From contig NZ_QGEH01000003.1 in assembly GCF_003258515.1 (NCBI RefSeq), forward strand, positions 62,001 to 126,000: a DNA stretch of 64,000 nt, given 5' to 3'. How positions within the stretch are numbered: position 1 is the first letter of the stretch; the number at the start of each line of letters is the position of its first letter. This DNA is from Marinobacter bohaiensis. GTDB lineage: Bacteria > Pseudomonadota > Gammaproteobacteria > Pseudomonadales > Oleiphilaceae. Made by a program: the position numbers and the translations under genes. This document shows positions 56,663 through 64,000 of this stretch, one piece after another. Under the pieces are notes generated by a model that ran no database searches, had not been told where the DNA came from, and was given only the letters and a program-made list of their open reading frames with translations.

Positions 56663-58867
56663 CTAGAAGTTGAATTCCGCCGATACCTTGTAGGTGCGCG
56701 GATCGCCCTGGGTCAGGTAACCGCTGGAGGATGCGGACGCCCAGTAGTTCTCGTTGGCGACGTTCTCCACATTGAAGCGCCAGACAATGTTGGTGCTGTT
56801 CACCGGCATTTCGTAGCGCAGGCCCAGATCGACACGGGTCCAGGCGTCGACCTCCAGCTCGTTCTCGCTGTCGGCGTACTGCGGCCCGTTATGCACGACC
56901 TTGCCCAGTGCCGTCAGGTGGCGCAGGAAGGGCATATCCCACTCGCCGCCCAGGACGTAGCGGTATTCCGGCACGCCGATGGCATCTTTGCCTTCCAGGT
57001 TTTCATCGACCGAGTTGGTGATTTCCGGGTCCAGCCAGACCGCGCTGGCCAGCAGGCGAACGTTGTCGAGAGGCTGGCCGTAGACGTTGACTTCCACGCC
57101 CCGGTTGCGCTGCTCGCCGTAGTACTCGTAAGTGCTGTCGTCGCTGCTGACCGCGGCCACCGGCTTCTCGATCTGGAAGGCGCTGACCGAGCCACCGATG
57201 GTGCCGTAGTCAAACTTGGCGCCGACCTCGGTCTGCTTGGCTTCAACCACGCCGAGGACGTGACCGGCGTTGCTGATGGCGACATAACTGCCGTTGACGT
57301 AGGTGCCTGAGGGCGCCTGTTCGCCCGGCAGCAGCGATTCCATGTGGTTGGCGTACAGGGAGACGCCTTCGAACGGCTTCACGACCAGGCCGTAGGCCGG
57401 GGTCATGGTGTAGTCGGCGGCGCGGTCGCTGAACGCGCCCTGGTAGTCGTAGTTCGTGACCTCCACTTCCTGGTAGCGCGTACCCAGGGTCAGCAGGACG
57501 CGATCGTCGATGAAGCCGAGGGTGTCGGCCAGGGCCACGCCGTTGGTGCGGGTCCGGCTGCGCACGTTGGGGTCGTTCATGTCACCGTCGGACCATTCCG
57601 TGGCTGGGTAGGCGACATCGGCCGGATTGTAGATGTTGGTATCGGCCGGGGTCAGCGACATGGTATAGGCGGAACTGGTGCGGCGGTAGACCCCTGAGTA
57701 CCCCAGGTTGATCTGATGGCTTACCGGCCCGGTGGCCAGCTCCCCGCGCAGTCCGGCCTGGCTGCCGATGCTCTTGGCGTCGTAGGGGACGGTCAGGCGG
57801 GATACGGTGGCGCTGCCGTCGGTGTCGGTGACGGTGGGCGAGGCGTAGTCACCGGATTCGTGGGTGTTGTTTCCGCCGACAGCGGCGTAGGCCGTCCAGG
57901 CGCTGTTCAGGTCGTACTCGCCGCGCAGCATGGCGAAGGTGGTTTCCAGGGTGCTGCCGGCCCAGTCGGGGGCGTAGTTGGTATCGGCGTCCGGAGCGTC
58001 CGGAATTTCGGTCAGGCTGTCGTCGATGTAGACGATGGAGCGGCCGCCTTCGATTTCCTGTTTCTGGTAGCCCAGATCCAGGGAGGCGCGGAAACGGTCG
58101 CCACGATAGTCCAGGCCGGCTGCCGCGGCACTGACGCTGCGGGACTCGTCGTCGATGGCCGTGTCGCCGTCACCGGCCTTGGCGCTGACGCGGGTCCCCC
58201 ACTGGTTTTGGTCGCCGAAGCGGCGGGCGACGTCCAGGCCGACTTCACCGTAACCGTCGGATTCGAAGCCGGTGGTCACGCGGGTCAGCGGCTCGTCGCC
58301 GGCGCGCTTGGGCTCGATGTTGACGATGCCGCCGATGCCGCTGGAGCCCGGGGCGATACCGTTGGTGAAGGCGTTGGCGCCCTTGAAGATCTCAATGCGC
58401 CCGGCCAGGCTCATGTCGATCACCTGACGCGGCAGTACGCCGTACAGGCCGCCGTAGGCGATGTCCTCGCCGTTCAGCTCGAAGCCGCGAATGTAGAACT
58501 TCTCCGCGTAGTTACCGTAACCAAAGCCGCTCTGGACGGAGGCGTCGTTTACCAGCACGTCCGCCAGGGTGTCGGCCTGCTGGTTTTCCACCAGCTTTTC
58601 GGTGTAGCTCACCACGTTGAAAGGCAGGTCGGCGGCGTCCTGTTCGCCCAGCAGACCGGCGCGGGCACCGGCGGCGACCTGGCCGCCGGCAAAGGCCGGC
58701 GCCGGGGTGTCGCCCTCGGCTTTCTGTTCGTCGCTGACAACGATGGTGTCGAGGGCGGTGGCTTCGCTGTTGTCCTGCGCCTGTACGGCAAAGGGGGCAA
58801 GGAAAGACGCGGTGGCGATGGCGGTGGCCAGCGACCGGCGTGAAAATTGGATCGGATTGGGGTGCAT
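56663..58867 (-). CDS. TonB-dependent siderophore receptor
   Basis: A 734-residue outer-membrane protein with a signal peptide (cleavage near AVQAQD), a plug domain (FNVVSYTEKLVENQQADTLA, FYIRGFELNG, IEIFKGANAFTNG) and a C-terminal 22-strand barrel ending in the terminal aromatic residue (SAEFNF). The plug wording is typical of ferric hydroxamate-type receptors (FhuA/FpvB-like). It is convergent with the permease gene and has its own Fur-type promoter. Confidence 0.93.
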   Translation of the reverse strand: MHPNPIQFSRRSLATAIATASFLAPFAVQAQDNSEATALDTIVVSDEQKAEGDTPAPAFAGGQVAAGARAGLLGEQDAADLPFNVVSYTEKLVENQQADTLADVLVNDASVQSGFGYGNYAEKFYIRGFELNGEDIAYGGLYGVLPRQVIDMSLAGRIEIFKGANAFTNGIAPGSSGIGGIVNIEPKRAGDEPLTRVTTGFESDGYGEVGLDVARRFGDQNQWGTRVSAKAGDGDTAIDDESRSVSAAAAGLDYRGDRFRASLDLGYQKQEIEGGRSIVYIDDSLTEIPDAPDADTNYAPDWAGSTLETTFAMLRGEYDLNSAWTAYAAVGGNNTHESGDYASPTVTDTDGSATVSRLTVPYDAKSIGSQAGLRGELATGPVSHQINLGYSGVYRRTSSAYTMSLTPADTNIYNPADVAYPATEWSDGDMNDPNVRSRTRTNGVALADTLGFIDDRVLLTLGTRYQEVEVTNYDYQGAFSDRAADYTMTPAYGLVVKPFEGVSLYANHMESLLPGEQAPSGTYVNGSYVAISNAGHVLGVVEAKQTEVGAKFDYGTIGGSVSAFQIEKPVAAVSSDDSTYEYYGEQRNRGVEVNVYGQPLDNVRLLASAVWLDPEITNSVDENLEGKDAIGVPEYRYVLGGEWDMPFLRHLTALGKVVHNGPQYADSENELEVDAWTRVDLGLRYEMPVNSTNIVWRFNVENVANENYWASASSSGYLTQGDPRTYKVSAEFNF

Positions 58868-59040
58868 GGGTACAGCCTTATGCAGTGATGGGTGCCGCGT
58901 CGCGGCACGTGCTGAAAGCTTCCGGGGTTTGAGGGCGGGCGGAATCCGGGCAGCTCCGGCTGCCGGGTTTGGTCAATGCCTTCAGTCGATGCCTGGTAAA
59001 GGGAAACCGCCCATCATCCATGATGTCGAACGCGTGCGTG

Positions 59041-59071
59041 ATTCTACATAAAAGTGAGAAAGATTTGCATT
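59041..59071 (-). promoter_or_regulatory. Fur-box-like site and promoter of the TonB receptor gene
   Basis: On the minus strand AATGCAAATCTTTCTCA (59071-59055) resembles a Fur box and covers TGCAAA, a -35 candidate that stands 17 bases before TAGAAT (59046-59041). The leader to the receptor ATG would be about 170 bases. The rest of 58868-59325 shows no supported gene. Confidence 0.55.
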
Positions 59072-59189
59072 TGCGTTGTTGATCGATGCGATGTCCGGCG
59101 CTGTATCATGACGCCCACCGCAGGCAGAATCCTCGGACAGCGTGTAAGCTAGTGTCCCGTCTGGTTAAGTCACTGATCTATTGAGTCCC

Positions 59190-59208
59190 ATGAACGCCAT
59201 GAACGCCA
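59190..59208 (+). repeat. Tandem nine-base repeat ATGAACGCC at the start of a tiny open frame
   Basis: ATGAACGCC occurs twice in a row (59190-59207), then ATG. It opens a 27-codon frame ending TGA at 59271-59273 (M-N-A-M-N-A...). No ribosome site is visible, so coding is doubtful. Confidence 0.4.
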
Positions 59209-59325
59209 TGAGAGCAAGTCGGGGTGACGCCTTGGCCAGAGCCGCCAACGATAAACCGTCGGTCAGCGAATGAACCTGACGGGATAGCCGGCAGCCTGTG
59301 AATTTTGCCATTAGGGAGTGAAGCC

Positions 59326-59679
59326 ATGTCGCAACAGGAAGCAGACACCATCAGCTGGAATGATTTCGAGAAAGTCGAACTGCGCGTCGGCACCATCGTC
59401 GAGGTGCTGGAATTTCCTGAAGCCCGGCGCCCGGCCTACAAGCTGCAGGTGGACTTCGGGCCGGAAATCGGCGTGCGTAAATCCAGCGCCCAGATCACGG
59501 ATCACTACAGCCGCGAGGAACTGGTGGGCCGACAGGTCCTGGCGGTGACCAACTTCCCGCCCAAACAGATTGGCCCGATGCGCTCCGAGTGTCTGGTGAC
59601 CGGCGTCCCCGATCGCGACGGCGCCGTGGTGCTGGTGTCGCCGGATCAGCCGGTGGAGAACGGGGTTCGCCTGTTCTGA
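59326..59679 (+). CDS. csaA: CsaA-type tRNA-binding domain protein
   Basis: A 117-residue OB-fold protein of the CsaA family (related to the tRNA-binding domains of MetRS and PheRS). Motifs: NDFEKVELRVGTIVEV, VDFGPEIGVRKSSAQIT and NFPPKQIGPMRSECLVTG. In Bacillus the homologue has secretion-chaperone activity and binds tRNA; its role here is not known. GGGAGTG precedes the ATG at 59326. Confidence 0.9.
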   Translation: MSQQEADTISWNDFEKVELRVGTIVEVLEFPEARRPAYKLQVDFGPEIGVRKSSAQITDHYSREELVGRQVLAVTNFPPKQIGPMRSECLVTGVPDRDGAVVLVSPDQPVENGVRLF

Positions 59680-59765
59680 AGGCGCCGGCGCACTGGGACG
59701 ATCCGGCCCGCCGCTCGTACAGAACCGTAGGGCGGATCGGGCCCGCTACCTGACGTTGATGGGAA

Positions 59766-60656
59766 GTGGCTGGACACAAGGCGATGGACATATTGAGAGC
59801 GCGCGTCGAACAGCAGATCATGGCCCTTTCCGGGCTATCTCTGGGCGGCATCGACTACGAGCAGCCGCCGGGAGATCCGGGATTATTCGGCCCTGGCAGC
59901 GTTTGCTGGCAAGTGCACGCGGACTTCCCATCCATGCTCTGCGGCGGCATCGGCGCCCTGATGCTGCAGATGATGCACCCGCTCGCCCTGGCCGGCGTGT
60001 GGGACCACTCCAACTTCCGTGAGGACATGTTGGGCCGTCTGCGCCGCACCAGCCAGTTCATTGCCGGCACCACGTTCGCCGCGACCGCCGACGCCGAACG
60101 CCTGATCGAACGGGTGCGCCGGATTCACGCGGGCATCACCGGCGTCGCGCCGGACGGTCGCCCCTACGCGGCCAGCGATCCTGAACTGCTGGTCTGGGTG
60201 CATGTGGCGGAAATGCGCAGCTTCCTGGAAGCCTATCTGCGTTACCGCAATCCGGATTTGAGCCGGGCCGACCAGGATCGCTATTTCGATGAGGTGGCGC
60301 GTATCGCCGAGGCTCTGGGGGCGCACGATGTGCCCCGGTCCCGGCAGGCGGTGGAAACTTATCTGGAAAATATGGCGCCTGAGCTCGTTTTCGACGAGCG
60401 CACGGCCGAGGTATTGCAGTTGCTGCGCACCGCGCCGGCGCCCAACCTGACCACCCGTCCGGTGGGCCGATTGATGGTGCAGGCGGGAATCGACCTGCTG
60501 CCGGACTGGGCCCGCGCCCGGGCGGGGCTGCAGCGCAGCACGCTGCAGAGGAAACTGGTGGAGCGGAGCATGAAACCGTTGGCCGGAACCTTGCGCTGGG
60601 CCTTGCAGAACGGTGCCTCCCACCGGGCGCGGCGGCGCATGGCGCTGGCGGGTTAA
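59766..60656 (+). CDS. DUF2236 (oxygenase MpaB) family protein
   Basis: A 296-residue protein of the MpaB/DUF2236 family, with DFPSMLCGGIGALMLQMMHP near the start, then H-rich and R-rich segments (WDHSNFREDMLGRLRRTSQF) and WVHVAEMRSFLEAY. Some members are latex-clearing or lipid-acting heme oxygenases, but substrates are mostly unknown. Starts are uncertain: GTG at 59766 or ATG at 59784. No operon partner is evident. Confidence 0.78.
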   Translation: MAGHKAMDILRARVEQQIMALSGLSLGGIDYEQPPGDPGLFGPGSVCWQVHADFPSMLCGGIGALMLQMMHPLALAGVWDHSNFREDMLGRLRRTSQFIAGTTFAATADAERLIERVRRIHAGITGVAPDGRPYAASDPELLVWVHVAEMRSFLEAYLRYRNPDLSRADQDRYFDEVARIAEALGAHDVPRSRQAVETYLENMAPELVFDERTAEVLQLLRTAPAPNLTTRPVGRLMVQAGIDLLPDWARARAGLQRSTLQRKLVERSMKPLAGTLRWALQNGASHRARRRMALAG

Positions 60657-60809
60657 CGAATCATCCTTCCTGCCCGGGTACGCCTCCTGCCTTGTTGATT
60701 TCCGACTAGACTGAAAAGTCGATGCTGCCAGTGACGGCGGCGATAGCGCGAAGTCATCGCTGACGAATGTCCAGCAGGTTGGCGGCCTAACGTCCCAGGG
60801 AGACTTTCC

Positions 60810-61862
60810 ATGACACCTCGATCAGCAGGCCTATCAGCACATGGGCGGCCATTGCAGGGGCTTTGCCTCCGGCTCGTTCATGCACTCATCCTGTTTCCGT
60901 TCTGCGCGGTGGCCGTCGCGCAATCGGCGGGCGATGACCCGTTGCCGTCCTGGAACGACGGTCAGGCCCGATCGGCGATCATTGGCTTTGTCCAGAAAGT
61001 TACCAACGAGGAATCTGCCGATTACGTGTCCCCCGCCGGGCGCATTGCCACCTTCGACAACGACGGCACGCTCTGGGCTGAACAGCCCCTGTATTTCCAG
61101 GCCATCTACGCCCTGGACCGGGTTCGTGACCTGGCGCCGGAGCATCCGGAGTGGCACGACACCGAGCCGTTCAAGAGCGCGATCGACGGCGATGTGAAAG
61201 GCTTGATGGCCAGCGGCATGGAAGGCGTCATGAAAGTGTTGCTCGCCACCCATTCCGACGTGACGGGCGAGGCGTTCACCGACTCGGTGGCGCAGTGGCT
61301 GGCGACCAGCAAACACCCGACAAAAGGCACAGCCTACACAGACCTGATCTATCAGCCCATGCTGGAGTTGATGGACTACCTGCGCGCCAATGGTTTCAAG
61401 ACCTTTATCGTGTCCGGTGGGGGGATCGACTTTATCCGTGTCTTCGCCGAGGACGTCTACGGCATACCGCCGGAACAGGTGATGGGCACCACCGGCGACG
61501 CCACATTCGAGATGCGCGACGGCATTCCCACGATCATCAAGACCGGCGACATCGTCCTGGTGGACGACAAGGCGGGCAAGCCGGTGGGCATCTATCGTCA
61601 GATCGGCCGTCGCCCGATCATGGCCGTGGGCAACTCCGACGGCGACCTGGAAATGCTGCAGTACACCACCATTCCCCGCAGCGACACGGATACAACACCA
61701 CGTCTGGGCGTGCTGTTGCATCATACCGACGCCGAGCGGGAGTGGGCCTACGATCGCCAGTCGTCCATTGGCAAGCTCGACCAGGCGCTGGATGAAGCGC
61801 CCGAGCGGGGCTGGGTGGTGATCGATATGAAGCAGGACTGGCGTCGGGTCTTTCCTGAGTAA
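60810..61862 (+). CDS. Exported HAD-family phosphatase
   Basis: A 350-residue protein with a signal peptide (about residues 1-40, ending AVAQSA) and a haloacid-dehalogenase hydrolase core. Nucleophile and acid are D83 and D85 in TFDNDGTLW; FIVSGGGIDFIRVF and MAVGNSDGDLEML supply the later HAD motifs. It resembles phosphoserine-phosphatase-type HAD enzymes but acts outside the cytoplasm. GGGAG precedes the ATG. It converges on corA with 11 bases between stops. Confidence 0.85.
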   Translation: MTPRSAGLSAHGRPLQGLCLRLVHALILFPFCAVAVAQSAGDDPLPSWNDGQARSAIIGFVQKVTNEESADYVSPAGRIATFDNDGTLWAEQPLYFQAIYALDRVRDLAPEHPEWHDTEPFKSAIDGDVKGLMASGMEGVMKVLLATHSDVTGEAFTDSVAQWLATSKHPTKGTAYTDLIYQPMLELMDYLRANGFKTFIVSGGGIDFIRVFAEDVYGIPPEQVMGTTGDATFEMRDGIPTIIKTGDIVLVDDKAGKPVGIYRQIGRRPIMAVGNSDGDLEMLQYTTIPRSDTDTTPRLGVLLHHTDAEREWAYDRQSSIGKLDQALDEAPERGWVVIDMKQDWRRVFPE

Positions 61863-61873
61863 CAGCGCCGTTG

Positions 61874-62830
61874 TTACAGCCAGCCCTTCTTCTTGAAATA
61901 CAGATAGGGCGCCAGCCCCGCCATGATCATCAGCCCGATGGCCATGGGGTAGCCCAGGGCCCAGTCCATTTCCGGCATCACCTTGAAGTTCATGCCGTAG
62001 ATGCTGGCGACCAGTGTCGGCGGCAGGAACACCACGGCGGCAATCGAGAAGATCTTGATAATCTGGTTCTGGCGGATGTTGATGAACCCCTGGGTGGAAT
62101 CCATCAGGAAGTTCACCTTGTCGAACAGGAAGGTGGTGTGGGACATCAGGGTTTCGATATCCCGCATGATCTCGCGCAGGGTGTCGGACTGTTCCGGCGT
62201 CGGGCGCATGTGACGCAGCAGGAAGGAAATGTCCCGCTGGGAGTCCATCAGGCACAGGCGCATCTTGCCGTTGCTGTCCTCCAGATTCGCCAGGTCACTG
62301 ATGGCGGTGTAGAGATCGTCCCCGTCATCGCCTTCCAGAACCCGGTGGCTGACCTGCTCCAGCTCCCGGTGCAGGTCTTCCAGGGTGTCGGCGTGATTCT
62401 CCATCTTCTGCTCGAACAGGGTGACCAGCAAATCCGACGGTGAACCGGCTTCCACCTGGCCGCGCCGGGCGCGCATGCGCATCAGCCGGAAGTCCGCCAC
62501 GTCGTCCTCGCGGATGGTGATCAGCCGGCCCCGTTGCAGGATGCAGGCCACGGAGATGGTGACGTGGCGGCCCTCGGACTGAGTCAGGAACAGTGAGTGC
62601 ACATGAATGCCCGCCTGGTCCACGAAGCAACGGGCGGAGGCCTCGATTTCCTCCATCTCGTCCAGCTCCGGCACGTCGGTGCTCAGCAGCTTCTCCAGCA
62701 GGGGGCGCTCGTCCTCCTCCGGCTCGTGGGCGTCAATCCAGTCGGCCCGGTCCAGGTCAGTCGCCAGGGTATCCGGGGAGACATCCATTTCCTTGATCAG
62801 GCCGTTATCGATCCGGAAGAGTCTGAGCAT
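61874..62830 (-). CDS. corA: CorA-family magnesium/divalent-cation channel
   Basis: A 318-residue protein with a large cytoplasmic N-terminal domain and two C-terminal transmembrane helices. The selectivity motif YGMNF precedes the second helix, and the end KKKGWL is typical. Pentameric CorA proteins carry Mg2+ (some act on Zn2+ or Co2+). Start ATG 62830; a GTG at 62836 is also possible, with AAAGGA upstream of both. Confidence 0.92.
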   Translation of the reverse strand: MLRLFRIDNGLIKEMDVSPDTLATDLDRADWIDAHEPEEDERPLLEKLLSTDVPELDEMEEIEASARCFVDQAGIHVHSLFLTQSEGRHVTISVACILQRGRLITIREDDVADFRLMRMRARRGQVEAGSPSDLLVTLFEQKMENHADTLEDLHRELEQVSHRVLEGDDGDDLYTAISDLANLEDSNGKMRLCLMDSQRDISFLLRHMRPTPEQSDTLREIMRDIETLMSHTTFLFDKVNFLMDSTQGFINIRQNQIIKIFSIAAVVFLPPTLVASIYGMNFKVMPEMDWALGYPMAIGLMIMAGLAPYLYFKKKGWL

Positions 62831-63150
62831 GGGCACGCCATCCTTTCGCTGTCGGGAAAATACGTCCAGAGGTGACTGGGCACATTAGACCACTAGCGTG
62901 ACAGGCTTTGAAAATCAACGGTGCGGGGCAAGCGCCGTGGATAAAGAGATGTCGTATCGCGGTTTGAGGCTGTTGAATAGCCATGCGACTGAAAGGCGAT
63001 GGTATGTGCAGGCTTTCCTATTGGTAGTGGGCGGCGGCGAGTGTATAGCCTTTAGTATCCCCTCTGTTCATTCATAGAGGCCGAAAAGAGTTGTTTTTCA
63101 GTCTGGCCTCTTCGGAGGGCACTAAAACAACAAACTGGAGAAGAGTGCCG
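62831..63150. other. Divergent intergenic region between corA and the substrate-binding protein gene
   Basis: 320 bases with no supported gene. The right part is less GC-rich than the surrounding genes. I could not identify a convincing promoter pair or riboswitch; a magnesium-responsive leader would have to be sought by folding. Confidence 0.35.
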
Positions 63151-64000
63151 ATGACCAGGAAGTTCAATTACAACCGCCGACAGTTCCTGTGCAACAGTGG
63201 CGTTCTCGGAATGAGTCTCGCCGCCGGAGGAATCGCTGCACCGCTGATCGCCAGGGCCGGCGCTCCGCGAATCCGGATTGCCAGCAATCCCGGGCTGGAA
63301 AACGCAACGTTGAACGCACTGATGCTCCAACAGAGCTATTTCGGGCAATTCGGTGTGGATGCACAGATCGTCGAGACCCATGGCGCCTCTGGTCCCTTTG
63401 ACGCCATCGTCGCTGGGAAGGCGGATGTCTGCATGGTTTCGGGGTATAACCGGGTCTTATCGCGCATTGAACAGGGCGCCCGGGTCAAGATTGTGGGTGC
63501 CGGCAAGAAGAAAACGTCGCTGACCGTTTATGCCGGGAACAACGGGATTAAAACGCTCTCGGACCTGGAAGGCAAATCCGTAGCCGTCGGCGCCCCCCTG
63601 GGGCTCTTGCATGCGCTGATGCTGCAACTTCTGAAAGAAAAAGGAATCGATGCGTCGACGGTGAATTTTGTTAACAAGGGAAGCAACGCCGATTGCTATC
63701 GCGCCGTGGTCAACGGCGAAGCCGATGCCTGTTGTTCGAGCGTTTCGCATGTGAATGACAAGGATGGTGTTGTGAAGGTTGACGAGGGGGACATGTGGAG
63801 CGCGCTACCGGAGTATGTTTTTCAGACCGCTTATGCGTCCGAGTCTGCGATCAGGGACAACCATGACGGGCTGGTCCGGGTCATGGCGGCATACGGTGCT
63901 CTCTATCGTTACCTGATGTCACCGGCCGCTCACGACGCTTTCTTCGACGCTCGCAAGCGCGCTCAGAAGCGCTTCGACAGGGGCTCTGCGCAGGCCGTCT
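63151..64000 (+). CDS. Tat-exported ABC-type substrate-binding protein (NMT1/SsuA-like; cut by window edge)
   Basis: The first 283 codons of a protein that continues past the window. The N-terminus carries a twin-arginine signal (NRRQFLCNSG followed by a hydrophobic stretch to IARAG). The mature part looks like the NMT1/THI5/SsuA group: IRIASNPGLENATLN, AIVAGKADVCMVSGYNR, LSDLEGKSVAVGAPLG. Such proteins bind sulfonates, nitrate, thiamine precursors or aromatic acids; ligand unknown. GGAGAAG precedes the ATG. Transport partners would lie downstream. Confidence 0.85.
   Translation, partial: MTRKFNYNRRQFLCNSGVLGMSLAAGGIAAPLIARAGAPRIRIASNPGLENATLNALMLQQSYFGQFGVDAQIVETHGASGPFDAIVAGKADVCMVSGYNRVLSRIEQGARVKIVGAGKKKTSLTVYAGNNGIKTLSDLEGKSVAVGAPLGLLHALMLQLLKEKGIDASTVNFVNKGSNADCYRAVVNGEADACCSSVSHVNDKDGVVKVDEGDMWSALPEYVFQTAYASESAIRDNHDGLVRVMAAYGALYRYLMSPAAHDAFFDARKRAQKRFDRGSAQAV

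Noticed and set aside
59190-59273. Annotating the 27-codon frame as a gene
   Set aside because: No ribosome site and no recognisable product; kept only as a repeat and low-interest observation.
1-64000. CRISPR arrays, insertion sequences, prophage, integrases
   Set aside because: No regularly spaced repeats, transposase or integrase motifs, or tRNA-linked attachment duplication were found on reading both strands.

Overview
The window looks like chromosomal DNA from a GC-rich, marine-type gammaproteobacterium of the Pseudomonas/Marinobacter kind. The main evidence is gene order. proA-nadD-rsfS-rlmH-mrdA-mrdB-mltB-rlpA-dacA-ybeD-lipB and tRNA-Leu-rnr-rlmB-rpsF-rpsR-(membrane protein)-rplI-dnaB-alr are the arrangements known from Pseudomonas-like genomes. 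An Anr-type FNR regulator, Mpl and a PPi-type phosphofructokinase fit the same picture. The species cannot be named from the sequence alone. I see no phage, insertion sequence, integrase, CRISPR array or rRNA, and nearly all genes are intact.

Layout. 1-3.2 kb (minus): a DedA-PAP2 fusion, cut by the window edge, translationally coupled to two membrane proteins with degenerate GGDEF domains. 3.6-13.9 kb (plus): the cell-shape and lipoate operon region. 13.9-26.0 kb: a diguanylate cyclase, an ABC1 kinase, a YqaA-like protein, a chemoreceptor with a sigma-28 promoter, glutaredoxin, PPi-PFK, mpl-ubiX, a DUF815 ATPase and an acyl-CoA dehydrogenase. 26.1-34.8 kb: tRNA-Leu(CAG) with a strong promoter, then RNase R, RlmB, the S6/S18/L9 operon, DnaB and alanine racemase. 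34.9-45.1 kb: a mixed regulatory and metabolic stretch (RmlD-like reductase, Anr, FabB, a 7TMR diguanylate cyclase coupled to a fructosamine-kinase-like gene, lipoyl synthase, LysR and CRP-like regulators, cytochrome b561).

45.4-53.4 kb is the most distinctive part: a one-carbon module. A dimethylglycine-oxidase-type flavoprotein and a GbdR-like AraC regulator lie on the plus strand. They face an opposing operon of a DmdA-like, GcvT-family methyltransferase, a MetF-like reductase and formate-tetrahydrofolate ligase. Together these could strip methyl groups from betaine- or DMSP-like osmolytes onto tetrahydrofolate and oxidise them to formate with ATP gain. 53.6-58.9 kb is a siderophore uptake locus (FhuD-like, fused FhuB-like, TonB receptor) with a Fur-box candidate on each side but no ATPase gene. 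59.3-64.0 kb carries CsaA, a DUF2236 protein, an exported HAD phosphatase, CorA and the start of a Tat-exported substrate-binding protein.

The items I would follow up first are the demethylation module, the paired GGDEF proteins that lost the active site but kept the c-di-GMP inhibitory-site motif, the switch-like rpsF leader, and the GGDEF/fructosamine-kinase coupling.
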